From assembly GCF_900108315.1 (NCBI RefSeq), contig NZ_FNVB01000003.1, positions 882,973 through 946,972 on the forward strand: a stretch of 64,000 bases of DNA, read 5' to 3'. The notes below the pieces were generated by a model. It made no database searches. It worked only from the letters and a program-made list of their open reading frames with translations, and was not told where the DNA came from. This DNA comes from Saccharopolyspora kobensis (GTDB lineage Bacteria > Actinomycetota > Actinomycetes > Mycobacteriales > Pseudonocardiaceae). The position numbers and the translations under genes were made by a program. Shown here piece by piece: positions 43,067 to 53,866 of this stretch; position 1 is the first letter of the stretch; the number at the start of each line of letters is the position of its first letter.

Positions 43067-43740
43067 GCTCGTTTCCCTCTCACATCGTCTTCGCGGTGGT
43101 CGGCGACCAGCCGGTCCAGTTCGGCGATCAGCTCGACCAGTTCGGTGCGCACCGCTTCGGTCGCCACGACCAGGCCGGTGCGGCCCTTGCCCGCGGGCAG
43201 CGCGATCGGCTCGCCGAACAGCACGTCGATCCTGGGCAGAAGCCTACGGCCCCTGCCTTCCGGACGTCGGGTGCCCCGGACCGCGACCGGCAGCACCTGA
43301 GCGCCGGACGCCCGAGCCAACCAGGCCGCTCCGTGCTGCGCGTTCTCCACGTCGCCGGACCCGCGGGTGCCCTCGGGGAAGACCCCGACCAGCCCGCCCG
43401 CCTTGAGCACCCGCACCGCGGTCAGCAGCGGCGTGCGGTCGGCCTCGCCGCGCCGCACCCCGATCTGCCCGATGCGGCGCAGGAACCAGCCCAGCGCGCC
43501 CTTGAACATCTCCTGCTTGATCAGGAACACCGCCGGGCGCGGCAGCATTCCGAGCAGCAGCGGCCCGTCCAGCAGCGAGCTGTGGTTGGCCACCATCACC
43601 AGCGGCCCGGTGCGCGGGACGCGGTCGGCCCGGTGCACGCGGACCCGGAACGGCAGCCGCACGATCCGGCGCGAAATCCACCGGCCGAACCGGTGCATCC
43701 GGTGCGACGCGCCTTCGGGCAGTGTCCGGTCGTTCATCAT
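43063..43740 (-). CDS. 1-acyl-sn-glycerol-3-phosphate acyltransferase (PlsC family)
   Basis: 225 residues. The acyltransferase motif NHSSLLDG (H-x4-D) is followed by [22 protein letters not shown] and a later PVAVRGT. The enzyme acylates a lysophospholipid on the inner membrane face. Start: ATG at 43740 overlaps the cmk stop as ATGA; a second ATG three bases on is equally possible. Position between cmk and der is common in Actinobacteria. Confidence 0.9.
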   Translation of the reverse strand: MMNDRTLPEGASHRMHRFGRWISRRIVRLPFRVRVHRADRVPRTGPLVMVANHSSLLDGPLLLGMLPRPAVFLIKQEMFKGALGWFLRRIGQIGVRRGEADRTPLLTAVRVLKAGGLVGVFPEGTRGSGDVENAQHGAAWLARASGAQVLPVAVRGTRRPEGRGRRLLPRIDVLFGEPIALPAGKGRTGLVVATEAVRTELVELIAELDRLVADHREDDVRGKRA

Positions 43741-44459
43741 GCGCCCGGGCTCCCGTCGGTGAGCAGACCGCGGCTCTCGACGTGCTTGTGCAGCTGTTCG
43801 AGCACCCCGGCCACGTCCAGGTCGGTGGTGTCCAGCTCCAGCGCGTCGTCGGCCTTGCGCAGCGGCGCGACCTTGCGCCCGGAGTCCAGCGCGTCCCGGC
43901 GCTGCACGTCGGCGTGCGTGCGGTCCAGATCCCCGGCCCGGCCCTCGGAGACGTCCTGGGCGGTGCGCCGCTCGGCGCGGGCCGTCGAGGACGCCGTCAG
44001 GTAGACCTTCAAACCGGCGTCGGGCACCACGACGGTGCCGATGTCGCGGCCCTCGACCACGATGCCGCCGGGTTCGCGCAGAGCGCGGCCGATCAGCTCC
44101 CGCTGCTGCGCGACCAGCTGGTCGCGCACCTCGGCCACCGCCGACACCGCCGAGACCGCGCCGGTGACCTCCGGGCCGCGGATCTCCAGCCCGACGTCCT
44201 GGCCGTCGAGCAGCACCCCGGGCCGCTCCGGGTCGGTGCCCATGGTCAGCTCCGCCGCGCGCACCACGCGCACGACCTCGGCCTCGTCCGAGGGCTCGAC
44301 CTGCGCGCGCAGCACGGCCAGCGTCACGGCGCGGTACATCGCGCCGGTGTCGAGGTAGGTCGCGCCCAGTGCCGCGGCCAACTTGCGGGACACCGTCGAC
44401 TTTCCGGTGCCCGACGGACCGTCGAGGGCCACCACACCGCGGAGCCTGGCGTGTGCCAC
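43737..44459 (-). CDS. cmk: Cytidylate kinase
   Basis: 240 residues. It phosphorylates CMP and dCMP with ATP. The P-loop is ALDGPSGTGKSTVSRKLA, then YLDTGAMYRAVTL, the CMP-binding insert, and VVEGRDIGTVVVPDAGLKVYLTA with the family arginines; the lid is RRTAQDVS. The GTG at 44459 has AGGAGGAAG 6-7 bases upstream. It heads the cmk-plsC-der coupled operon and is divergent from the antiporter pair. Confidence 0.96.
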   Translation of the reverse strand: MAHARLRGVVALDGPSGTGKSTVSRKLAAALGATYLDTGAMYRAVTLAVLRAQVEPSDEAEVVRVVRAAELTMGTDPERPGVLLDGQDVGLEIRGPEVTGAVSAVSAVAEVRDQLVAQQRELIGRALREPGGIVVEGRDIGTVVVPDAGLKVYLTASSTARAERRTAQDVSEGRAGDLDRTHADVQRRDALDSGRKVAPLRKADDALELDTTDLDVAGVLEQLHKHVESRGLLTDGSPGA

Positions 44460-44606
44460 GTGCTCTTCCTCCTGATCGTCGCCGCACCCGGCCGACTGCC
44501 GGACCAACCGTCCATTCTGCCTGGTCCCAGGCCGCCGGTCCGCATCGCGTCCCGATCCACTCGAACTGCCGGACAAATCCCGCCGATCACGGAATATGGT
44601 GGGCGG

Positions 44607-45089
44607 GTGGATGTAACAGTGACCCCGCTGCCGGGCCTGGGCACGCGGCAGGACTTCACCACCCGATCCGGCCACCGCATCGGCGTGATCACCTATCGGG
44701 ACGGCCGGTTCGAGCTGATCGTCTCCGACCACGAGGACCCGGACAAGGTCGCCGCCTCCGTCGACCTGACCACCGCCGAGACCAGCGCGCTGGCCAACCT
44801 GCTGGGCGCCCCGCAGCTGGTCGCGAAGCTCACCGAGCAGCAGCGCGAGGTCACCGGGGTCACCACCTGGCAGCTGCCGCTCCCGCCGGGTTCGCCCTAC
44901 GACGGCCGCACCCTCGGCGACACCGAGATGCGCACCCGCACCTCGGTGTCGATCGTCGCGGTGGTCCGCGACGGCACCGTGCACCCCTCGCCCCGCCCGG
45001 ACTTCGAGTTCGCCGGCGGCGACCTGGTGGTCGTCGTGGGCACCAGCACGGGGCTGCGCGCCGCCAGTGAAATCCTGGAGAAGGGCTGA
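44607..45089 (+). CDS. TrkA-C-domain regulatory subunit of a cation:proton antiporter (KhtT/AmhT-like)
   Basis: 160 residues. The N-terminal part (LPGLGTRQDFTTRSGHRIGVI, DGRFELIV) is shared with KhtT/AmhT-like subunits. The C-terminal RCK_C domain (SPYDGRTLGDTEMRTRTSVSIVAVVRDG, ending FAGGDLVVVVG) binds cyclic di-AMP or nucleotides in relatives. It begins at GTG 44607 and precedes a CPA2 antiporter by 118 bases on the same strand. It probably gates that transporter. Together they break the otherwise conserved minus-strand block between cmk and rluB. Confidence 0.85.
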   Translation: MDVTVTPLPGLGTRQDFTTRSGHRIGVITYRDGRFELIVSDHEDPDKVAASVDLTTAETSALANLLGAPQLVAKLTEQQREVTGVTTWQLPLPPGSPYDGRTLGDTEMRTRTSVSIVAVVRDGTVHPSPRPDFEFAGGDLVVVVGTSTGLRAASEILEKG

Positions 45090-45207
45090 CCGCAGCCCGC
45101 TCCGCCCGCCCGGTCCCCGACCGGGACACGCGTCGCCAACGCCGGTCCCGCGCGTGTCGGTCCCACGACAACTCCATACGCAGGTAACACGCGAGAGGAA
45201 CACCACG

Positions 45208-46383
45208 GTGCACGACACGGCGATCTCGTTGATCGAGCTCGGCGCGGTTTTCTTCGGTCTCGGCGTGCTGGGCAGGCTCGCCTGGAAGATCGGGATATCC
45301 CCGATCCCCCTGTACCTGCTGGGCGGACTGGCGTTCGGCACCGGTGGGCTGATCCCGCTGCACGGCATCGAAGCGTTCACCCACCTGGCCTCCGAGATCG
45401 GCGTGGTCCTCCTGCTGCTCCTGCTGGGGCTGGAGTACTCCGCGGGCGAGCTGGTCACCGGGCTGCGCCGCTCGTGGTTAGCGGGCCTGATCGACATCGT
45501 GCTCAACGCGGTGCCGGGCGCCGTGGTCGCGCTGATGCTGGGCTGGGGCCCGATCGGCGCGCTGACCATGGCGGGCGTCACCTACATCTCCTCCTCCGGC
45601 ATCGTCGCGAAGGTCCTCGGGGACCTGGGTCGACTGGGCAACCGGGAAACCCCGGTGATCCTGTCGATCCTGGTCTTCGAGGACCTCGCGATGGCCGTCT
45701 ACCTGCCGATCCTCACCGCGCTGCTGGCCGGCGTCAGCTTCCTCGGCGGGCTCACCGCCGTCGGGGTGTCGCTGGTGGTGATCACGCTGGTGCTGGTGAT
45801 CGCGCTGAAGTTCGGCAAGTACGTCTCGGCGCTGATCGACAGCCCGGACCCGGAGGTCTTCCTGCTGCGGCTGCTCGGCTCGGCGCTGCTGGTCGCGGGC
45901 ATCGCTTCGGAGCTGCAGGTCTCGGCCGCGGTCGGCTCGTTCCTGCTGGGCATCGCGATCTCCGGTTCGACCGCGGCCAACGCCACCCGGATGCTCGAAC
46001 CGCTGCGCGACCTGTTCGCCGCGCTGTTCTTCGTGGTGTTCGGCCTCAACACCGACCCGTCGCAGATCCCGCCGGTGCTGCCGGTGGCGCTGGCGCTGGC
46101 GCTGATCACCGCGGCGACCAAGATCGTCACCGGCTGGCTGGCCTCGCAGATGCAGGGCGTGGGCCGGATGGGCCGCGCGCGGGCCGGTGCCGCGCTGGTG
46201 GCTCGCGGCGAGTTCTCCATCGTGATCGCCGGGCTGGCGGTGGCCTCGGGCGCGGTGTCCGGTGAACTGGCCGCGCTGGCCACCGCCTACGTGCTGCTGA
46301 TGGCGATCCTCGGCCCGGTCGCGGCGCGCGTCGTGGAGCCGGTGGCCCGGCTGTTCGTCCGCCGCACCGCGCCCAAGGCCTGA
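45208..46383 (+). CDS. CPA2-family cation:proton antiporter (KhtU/KefB-like)
   Basis: 391 residues, about 12-13 membrane segments. Family motifs are IPLYLLGGLAFGTGG, EIGVVLLLLLLGLEYS, TYISSSGIVAKVLGDLGRL, LSILVFEDLAMAVYLP (conserved aspartate), FVVFGLNTDP and LVARGEFSIVIAGLA. There is no cytosolic RCK domain, so regulation should come from the separate TrkA-C subunit upstream. Likely a K+ or Na+/H+ exchanger. The GTG at 45208 follows GAGAGGAA. It ends only 10 bases from the convergent rluB stop with no hairpin between. Confidence 0.88.
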   Translation: MHDTAISLIELGAVFFGLGVLGRLAWKIGISPIPLYLLGGLAFGTGGLIPLHGIEAFTHLASEIGVVLLLLLLGLEYSAGELVTGLRRSWLAGLIDIVLNAVPGAVVALMLGWGPIGALTMAGVTYISSSGIVAKVLGDLGRLGNRETPVILSILVFEDLAMAVYLPILTALLAGVSFLGGLTAVGVSLVVITLVLVIALKFGKYVSALIDSPDPEVFLLRLLGSALLVAGIASELQVSAAVGSFLLGIAISGSTAANATRMLEPLRDLFAALFFVVFGLNTDPSQIPPVLPVALALALITAATKIVTGWLASQMQGVGRMGRARAGAALVARGEFSIVIAGLAVASGAVSGELAALATAYVLLMAILGPVAARVVEPVARLFVRRTAPKA

Positions 46384-46393
46384 GCCGCCGGCG

Positions 46394-47152
46394 TCACATC
46401 CCGACGATGCGGTACAGCGAGCCGACTTCCTGGCGGTTGAGCGGGCGGATGGCGCCGGGGCGCTCCGTGGTCAGGCGGACGTCGCCGATCCGGGTGCGCA
46501 CCAGGCGCTGCACCGGGTGGCCGACGTGCTTGAGCAGCCGCCGCACGATGCGCTTGCGGCCCTCGTGCAGCACGATCTCCACCAGCGCGCGGTTCTGGTT
46601 GGTGTCGACCAGCTTGAACCGGTCGACCTTCACCGGGCCGTCCTCCAGCTCCACGCCGTCGCGCAGCCGCTGGCCCAGGTCCTTCGGGATCGGGCCGATG
46701 ACCTCGGCGAGGTAGGTCTTGCGCACCTTGTAGGACGGGTGCATCAGCCGGTTGGCCAGCTCGCCGTCGTTGGTGATCAGCAGCAGGCCCTCGGTGTCCT
46801 GGTCCAGCCGCCCGACGTGGAACAGCTTGCCCTGGCGCTCCCGCAGGTAGTCGCCGATGCACGGGCGGCCCTTGTCGTCGGACATGGTGCACAGGATGCC
46901 GCTGGGCTTGTTGAGCATCAGGTGGGTCAGGTTGTCGTTGACCATCACCCGGTTGCCGTCGACGTGGATCACCGCGGTGGCCGGGTCGACGCGGCGGCCC
47001 AGCTCCATGACGACCTCGCCGTCGACCTCGATGCGGCCTTCGACGATCATCTCCTCGGCCGCGCGCCGCGAGGCCACTCCGGCCTGGGACAGCACTTTCT
47101 GCAGGCGCACGCCTTCCGCGGCGGCGTTGGACGGGCGGTTCTCAGACGTCAT
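46394..47152 (-). CDS. rluB: 23S rRNA pseudouridine synthase RluB family
   Basis: 252 residues. The N-terminal S4 RNA-binding domain (RLQKVLSQAGVASRRAAEEMIVEGRI) is followed by the RsuA-type catalytic domain, with aspartate in HVGRLDQDTEGLLL and the ends HEGRKRIVRRLLKHVGHPV and RIGDVRL. It modifies a uridine in 23S rRNA. The start overlaps scpB by 11 bases. Confidence 0.94.
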   Translation of the reverse strand: MTSENRPSNAAAEGVRLQKVLSQAGVASRRAAEEMIVEGRIEVDGEVVMELGRRVDPATAVIHVDGNRVMVNDNLTHLMLNKPSGILCTMSDDKGRPCIGDYLRERQGKLFHVGRLDQDTEGLLLITNDGELANRLMHPSYKVRKTYLAEVIGPIPKDLGQRLRDGVELEDGPVKVDRFKLVDTNQNRALVEIVLHEGRKRIVRRLLKHVGHPVQRLVRTRIGDVRLTTERPGAIRPLNRQEVGSLYRIVGM

Positions 47153-47768
47153 CGATCGAATCCACTTCGGGCAGCAAGGGGGCGAGCGGCGGCAGGTCCT
47201 TCAGCGACGACAGGCCCAGCCGTTCCAGGAACAGCTCGGTCGTGCAGTACAGGATGCCGCCCGTCTCCGGGTCGGTCCCGGCCTCTTCGATTAGGCCGCG
47301 CCCCACCAGGGTACGGATGACGCCGTCGACGTTCACACCCCGTACTGCCGCCACCCGCGAGCGGGCCACCGGCTGCCGGTAGGCGATGACCGCCAGCGTC
47401 TCCAGCGCGGCGCGGGTCAGCTTCGAGCGCTGCCCGTCGAGCAGGTAGCGTTCGACGTAGGGCGCGTAGGTCTCCCGCGTGTAGAACCGCCACCCGTCGC
47501 CGACGCGGCGCAGGTCGATGCCGCGCTCGGAATCGGCGTACCAGGCGGAGAGCCGCTGCAGCGCCTGCCGGATCCGCCGCACCGGCTGTTCCAAGGTGTC
47601 GGCCAGCAGCTCCTCACCGGCAGGCACGTCGACCACCAGCAGCAGCGCTTCCAAAGCAGCGTCGAGCGCGGCGTCGGACGTGAGATCCGGCGCGCTCGAA
47701 GTCTCGATCACCTCGGCAGGTGGCTGCTCCGGCGCCTGCTCGGTCTGCGGCTCCGATTCGCTACTCAC
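47142..47768 (-). CDS. scpB: SMC-Scp complex subunit ScpB
   Basis: 208 residues. Two winged-helix domains are preceded by a Pro/Glu-rich tail (first 30 residues). Family motifs are ALEALLLVVDVPA, RSKLTRAALETLAVIAYRQPV and FLERLGLSSLKDLPPL. ScpB dimers join ScpA to the SMC condensin for chromosome segregation. It overlaps scpA by 4 bases and rluB by 11, one transcript. Confidence 0.95.
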   Translation of the reverse strand: MSSESEPQTEQAPEQPPAEVIETSSAPDLTSDAALDAALEALLLVVDVPAGEELLADTLEQPVRRIRQALQRLSAWYADSERGIDLRRVGDGWRFYTRETYAPYVERYLLDGQRSKLTRAALETLAVIAYRQPVARSRVAAVRGVNVDGVIRTLVGRGLIEEAGTDPETGGILYCTTELFLERLGLSSLKDLPPLAPLLPEVDSIDDV

Positions 47769-48619
47769 CCGTACTCCTCTTCCTCGGCGTCGGCGCTGGC
47801 TCGCTGGACCTCGGCGTCGGCCTTGGCCTGCTCCAGGCTGCCGCCGACCCAGCGCACGACCAGCTCGCCCAGCGGCGTCTCCTGCTCGAACTGCAGCACC
47901 TTCTCGCGGTAGAGCTCAAGCAGCGCCAGGAACCGGGCCACCACCTCCACGGTGTGCCCGCAGTCGGAGGTCAGCTCCGGGAAGGTGGCGCTGCCCTTCT
48001 CCGCCAGCCGCACCCGCAGCAGCGCCGCGTGCTCGCGGACGGAAACGCCGTGCTGGTGGATGTGGTCCAGCGACACCGTCGGCGGCGGCTTCGGCCGGAA
48101 GACCGCGGCCGCGACCTCGGCGAACCGCTGCGGATCGACCCCGATCCGCACCTCCGGCAGCAGGTTCTCGAACCGCTCCTCCAGCGCCACCGAGCGCGGG
48201 TAGCGCCGCAGCGCCCCGGCCTCCAGCTCACCGAACAGCGCCGCCACCTGCTTGTACGCCCGGTACTGCAGCAGCCGCGCGAACAGCAGGTCGCGGGCCT
48301 CCAGCAGCGCGAGGTCGGCCTCGTCCTCCACATCGGCCGCGGGCAGCAGCCGGGCCGCCTTGAGGTCGAGCAGGGTCGCGGCGACCACCAGGAACTCGGT
48401 GACCTCGTCGAGGTCCCACTGCTCGCCCAGCGCCCTGGTGTAGGCGATGAACTCGTCGGTGACCTTGTGCAGCGCCACCTCGGTGACGTCGAGCTGGTGC
48501 TGCGAGATCAGCTGCAGCAGCAGGTCGAAGGGGCCTTCGAAGTTCTCCAGGCGGACGGTGAACTTGCCGGTGCCGCCGGACTCGCCGGTCGCCTGCTCCC
48601 CGGCAACGGGTTCGGTCAC
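47765..48619 (-). CDS. scpA: SMC-Scp complex subunit ScpA (kleisin)
   Basis: 284 residues. The kleisin N-terminus FTVRLENFEGPFDLLLQLI contacts SMC, followed by VTEFLVVAATLLDLKAARLLP. The C-terminal winged helix reads TVEVVARFLALLELYREKVLQFEQ. Bridges SMC heads with ScpB. Start ATG at 48619 overlaps the stop of the small upstream gene by 4 bases. Confidence 0.96.
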   Translation of the reverse strand: MTEPVAGEQATGESGGTGKFTVRLENFEGPFDLLLQLISQHQLDVTEVALHKVTDEFIAYTRALGEQWDLDEVTEFLVVAATLLDLKAARLLPAADVEDEADLALLEARDLLFARLLQYRAYKQVAALFGELEAGALRRYPRSVALEERFENLLPEVRIGVDPQRFAEVAAAVFRPKPPPTVSLDHIHQHGVSVREHAALLRVRLAEKGSATFPELTSDCGHTVEVVARFLALLELYREKVLQFEQETPLGELVVRWVGGSLEQAKADAEVQRASADAEEEEYG

Positions 48620-48957
48620 TCGCCGGACTCCCGCAGGCGGCGGACCAGCTCCGAATCGGCACCCCGCTCGTCGAGGTCGGCCAGCAGCGCCGCGACCGCT
48701 TCCCGCACCACCCGGCCGCGGTCCACGGCGATGCCGTGGTCGGCCCGCAATGCCAGTCGCGCCTGCTCCAAGCCCAGCAACTCCTCGTCGGAGACGTACA
48801 CGGTGATCTTCGCGTCGTGCTTGCGCCGACCCGACCCGGACCGCCCGGCACGGGCCGGCGCGGCCGGTGCCGCTTCCGGCGCGTCGGCGTGATCCGCGCG
48901 AGGAACAGTAGTACGGAAGAGCTCGGCGGCTCCCGGCAGGGCCGCCCGCCGGGTCAT
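48616..48957 (-). CDS. Small ribbon-helix-helix-like DNA-binding protein
   Basis: 113 residues. The first 45 are Ala/Pro-rich and look disordered. The second half, KITVYVSDEELLGLEQARLA followed by DRGRVVREAVAALLADL, has the beta strand and two helices of an RHH/MetJ-Arc fold. It is coupled by 4-base overlaps to the ParA-like gene upstream and scpA downstream. In this position it may be the DNA-binding partner of the ParA-like ATPase, as no ParB is present. That role is inferred. Confidence 0.7.
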   Translation of the reverse strand: MTRRAALPGAAELFRTTVPRADHADAPEAAPAAPARAGRSGSGRRKHDAKITVYVSDEELLGLEQARLALRADHGIAVDRGRVVREAVAALLADLDERGADSELVRRLRESGE

Positions 48958-49895
48958 CTGGCGATCACCTCGCGGGCCAGCGCCCGGTAGGCCTGGGCGC
49001 CCGCGGAGCGCGGCGCCCAACGGGTGATCGGCTCCCCGGCGACCGTGGTCTCCGGGAACCGCACCGTGCGGTTGATCACCGCGTCGAACACCACGTCGCC
49101 GAACGCCTCCACCACCCGGGCCATGACCTCGCGGGAGTGCAGCGTGCGCGGGTCGAACATGGTGGCCAGTATCCCGCTGATCTCCAGCTTCGGGTTGAGC
49201 CGCTCCTGCACCTTCTCGATGGTGTCGATCAGCAGCGCCACCCCGCGCAGGCTGAAGAACTCGCACTCCAGCGGGATGATCACGCCGTCGGCGGCGGCCA
49301 GCGCGTTGACCGTCAGCAGGCCCAGCGACGGCTGGCAGTCCACCAGGATGTAGTCGTAGTCGGCCAGCGCGGGCTGCAGGACCCGGTGCAGCGTCTGCTC
49401 CCGGCCCACCTCGGCGACCAGCTGCACCTCGGCGGCGGACAGGTCGATGTTGCTGGGAAGCAGGTCCATGCCGTCGACGGAGGTCCGGCGGACCACGTCG
49501 TGCACGCTGACCGACCGCTCCATGATCACGTTGTAGATCGTCTGATCCAGCTGGTGCGGCTGGACCCCGAGGCCGACCGAGAGCGCGCCCTGCGGATCGA
49601 AGTCCACCAGCAGCACCCGGCGCCCGTACTCCGCCAGCGATGCGCCGAGGTTGATCGTCGACGTGGTCTTGCCCACTCCGCCCTTCTGGTTGCACATCGC
49701 GAGGACCGCGGCGGGACCGTGCCGGTCCAGCAGCGGCGGTTCCGGGATGTGCCGAAGCGGCCGGCCGGTGGGACCGAGACCGCGCGGATTCGGCGCCAGG
49801 TCAGCGCCTTCCACGCGGCCCGTCGTCTCGGGTGCGATGCTCAGGTCGACCGCACCCCGGGACCGCCCTTCGGCGGAGGGCTGCGGCAGCGACAT
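48954..49895 (-). CDS. ParA/MinD-family ATPase
   Basis: 313 residues. About 65 disordered residues come first, then the deviant Walker A AMCNQKGGVGKTTSTINLG, LVDFDPQGALS, the Walker B-like YDYILVDCQPSLGLL, and the C-terminal FDAVINRTVRFPE. The type matches the second, non-origin ParA of Actinobacteria located beside scpAB. It probably positions DNA or protein cargo along the nucleoid. It heads the coupled run ParA, RHH protein, scpA, scpB, rluB. The upstream gap 49896-50060 should hold its promoter. Confidence 0.92.
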   Translation of the reverse strand: MSLPQPSAEGRSRGAVDLSIAPETTGRVEGADLAPNPRGLGPTGRPLRHIPEPPLLDRHGPAAVLAMCNQKGGVGKTTSTINLGASLAEYGRRVLLVDFDPQGALSVGLGVQPHQLDQTIYNVIMERSVSVHDVVRRTSVDGMDLLPSNIDLSAAEVQLVAEVGREQTLHRVLQPALADYDYILVDCQPSLGLLTVNALAAADGVIIPLECEFFSLRGVALLIDTIEKVQERLNPKLEISGILATMFDPRTLHSREVMARVVEAFGDVVFDAVINRTVRFPETTVAGEPITRWAPRSAGAQAYRALAREVIAR

Positions 49896-50060
49896 GGCGA
49901 TCAGACTCCTTTTGGGTACCGGTGGCGATCAACCGCAGCCTAAGTGGCATTCACTACCAGCGGCAACGCGCCTCGCCGGGGTGTCCGAAGTTCCTTGTGA
50001 TCTGCGTGTGATCAACGTCTACCGCCAATCCGGCCGCGCCGCATGCGCAGCGCGAGCAAC

Positions 50061-51008
50061 TCACCCCGAAGCGTACGCACGCGGGTGAGCCGTCGCGTAC
50101 ACCTCGCGCAAAGCGTTCACGGTGACCAGCGTGTAGACCTGCGTCGTGGTGACCGAGGCGTGCCCGAGAAGTTCCTGCACGACGCGGACGTCCGCGCCGC
50201 CCTCCATCAGGTGCGTGGCGAAGGAGTGCCGCAGCACGTGCGGGGAAACGTCACCGCCGATCCCGGCGCGCCGCGCCGCCGTCTTCAGCGCGTTCCACGC
50301 GCTCTGCCGGGAAAGCCTGCCACCGCGCGAGTTCACGAAGATCGCCGCGCTGCCGCGGCCGCGCGCCACCAGCGCGGGCCGGGCCCGCACCAGGTAGGCG
50401 TCGAGGGCTTCCAGCGCGGGACGGCCGATCGGCACCAGCCGCTGGCGGCCGCCCTTGCCGTCGAGCCGGACGGTCCGGTCGGTGCGGTCGACGTCGTCGA
50501 GGTCCAGGCCGACGGCTTCGGAGATCCGCGCACCGGTGGAGTACAGCAGTTCCAGCAGCGCCCGGTCCCGCAGTCCTTTGGCGTCGTCGCCCCCGGCGTG
50601 CTCGAGCAGGGTGTCGACATCGCCGATGGACAGCGCTTTCGGCAACCGCTTCGGCAGGCTCGGCGGCGCGACCTCGCGCGCCACGTCGACGACGAGCTTT
50701 CCCTCGGCGTGCGAGAACTTGTGCAGCCCGCGCGCCGCCACCAGCGCCCTGGCCGCCGAGGACGAGGCCAGCGGCGGCCGCTGCTCGGTGCCCTCCCGGA
50801 GTTCGGCCAGGAAGTCCGAGAGGTGCTGGGCGCGCACTTCGCCGAGTCCGGCGATCCCCGCGCTCACCAGGAATTCGGCGTACCGGCGCAGGTCCCGGGC
50901 GTAGGAGTCCAGCGTGCTGCGGGCGGTGCCGCGCTCGACCGCGAGGTGGTCGAGGTAGCCGCTGATCGCTTCGCGCAGCCCCGCGGGCAGTGCGTCGAGC
51001 CCCTTCAC
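50061..51008 (-). CDS. xerD: Site-specific tyrosine recombinase XerD
   Basis: 315 residues. The N-terminal SAM-like core-binding domain ([33 protein letters not shown]) precedes the catalytic domain, with Arg in [13 protein letters not shown], Lys near [11 protein letters not shown], HxxR in [13 protein letters not shown], His in [14 protein letters not shown] and the tyrosine nucleophile there. It resolves chromosome dimers at dif. The GTG at 51008 overlaps the NUDIX stop as GTGA; the longer reading to 51050 is unnecessary. Confidence 0.95.
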   Translation of the reverse strand: MKGLDALPAGLREAISGYLDHLAVERGTARSTLDSYARDLRRYAEFLVSAGIAGLGEVRAQHLSDFLAELREGTEQRPPLASSSAARALVAARGLHKFSHAEGKLVVDVAREVAPPSLPKRLPKALSIGDVDTLLEHAGGDDAKGLRDRALLELLYSTGARISEAVGLDLDDVDRTDRTVRLDGKGGRQRLVPIGRPALEALDAYLVRARPALVARGRGSAAIFVNSRGGRLSRQSAWNALKTAARRAGIGGDVSPHVLRHSFATHLMEGGADVRVVQELLGHASVTTTQVYTLVTVNALREVYATAHPRAYASG

Positions 51009-51655
51009 CGCGCCAGCCGCCGCCGGAACCGCTGCGGCCGGTCCGGCCACTCCGCGTCGACCGGCCGCCCCCGGCGGTCCCCGTCGCGCACCGCCTTGGC
51101 CGCGAGCAGCCCCGCCACCGCAGGCGAGTTCACGATCTCCCCGGCCAGCACCATGTCCACCGCTTCGGCGAAGGGCACCCGGCGCACGACCAGATCGGCC
51201 TCCTCGTCCCCGACCGCCTCCGGGCGGTCCACATCGGACAGCCCGGTGGCCAGGAAGATCCGGATGCTCTCGTCGGTGAAACCGGGCGAGGACGCGACGT
51301 CCACCAGCACCGACCAGTCCGCCGCCGCGACACCGGCCTCCTCGACCAGCTCCCGCTGCGCGGTCCGGACCGGGGCCTCCCCGGCGACGTCCAGCAGTCC
51401 CGCGGGCAGCTCCCAGAGCCGCCGCCCCACCGGGTAGCGGTACTGGTGCAGCAGCACCACCCGGTCCTGCTCGTCGACGGCGACCACGGCCACCGCACCG
51501 AGGTGCTCGACGACCTCGCGCCGCGCGTGCCCGCCACCGGGCATCCCGACCTCGTCGGCCCGCAGCGCGAGGATCTTGCCGACGTAGACGTCCTCGCTGG
51601 CCAGGGTGGTGAACTCGTGCTCGCCGTTGGTGCGCGCCACACCGCTTCCCGTCAT
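51005..51655 (-). CDS. NUDIX hydrolase, ADP-ribose pyrophosphatase type
   Basis: 216 residues. An N-terminal ADPRase-like beta domain is followed by the Nudix box: [20 protein letters not shown] then QRELVEEAG (GX5EX7REUXEEXGU). Relatives hydrolyse ADP-ribose to AMP and ribose-5-phosphate. The ATG at 51655 is chosen over an upstream in-frame start at 51670. The position between pyrG and xerD matches the order known in Mycobacterium tuberculosis (Rv1699-Rv1701). Confidence 0.92.
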   Translation of the reverse strand: MTGSGVARTNGEHEFTTLASEDVYVGKILALRADEVGMPGGGHARREVVEHLGAVAVVAVDEQDRVVLLHQYRYPVGRRLWELPAGLLDVAGEAPVRTAQRELVEEAGVAAADWSVLVDVASSPGFTDESIRIFLATGLSDVDRPEAVGDEEADLVVRRVPFAEAVDMVLAGEIVNSPAVAGLLAAKAVRDGDRRGRPVDAEWPDRPQRFRRRLAR

Positions 51656-51753
51656 GTCCACACCGCCCACCCTAGAGCCGGCGGGCGCGGCGCGGCGAGC
51701 GGCGCGATCTCGCCGGAGCCGGAAATCCTCCGGCGTCCGGCGAGATCACCTGG

Positions 51754-53547
<1,794 letters not shown>

Positions 53548-53665
53548 CTAACGCACGTCAGCCGAGCCGCGCACCGAGACCCCCGCCGCCGAACCAGAGC
53601 CGAACCTCCAGGTCAACCGCCATCCGGGCGGCCAACGACCTGTCGGCGAAGCTGTCCGCGCCTCA

Positions 53666-53793
53666 CAAGCGGCGCCAGCCGCTTGGAGTACGCACGCAGA
53701 GTGACCACCGGCGGGGACGGTGGCCCGCCGCTGGGTGGCTCTCTGGGCGAGGACGGCCCCTCCGCCGTGTATCGGGCATACATCAGGAGGGGC
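53666..53793. other. Cluster of three RNA-type hairpins in the pyrG-steB gap
   Basis: Stems: CAAGCGGC-gcca-GCCGCTTG (53666-53685, perfect). Then CCACCGGCGGG with CCCGCCGCTGGGTGG (about 53704-53739, imperfect). Then GCCCCTCC with GGAGGGGC enclosing TGTAT-cgggc-ATACA (53756-53793). They could end the steA-steB transcript or form an RNA. Nothing else is recognised in 53464-53866. Confidence 0.45.
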
Positions 53794-53866
53794 ACCCGCA
53801 GTCCGGGGAAGCACTCAGGTTGCGCCAAGCGACCACGCAAACCAACCACCAGCAGACACTTTGCGC

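Noticed and set aside
53548..53814. Small minus-strand ORF (88 codons) in the pyrG-steB gap
   Set aside because: No Shine-Dalgarno, no known motif, and it crosses the hairpins; treated as non-coding.
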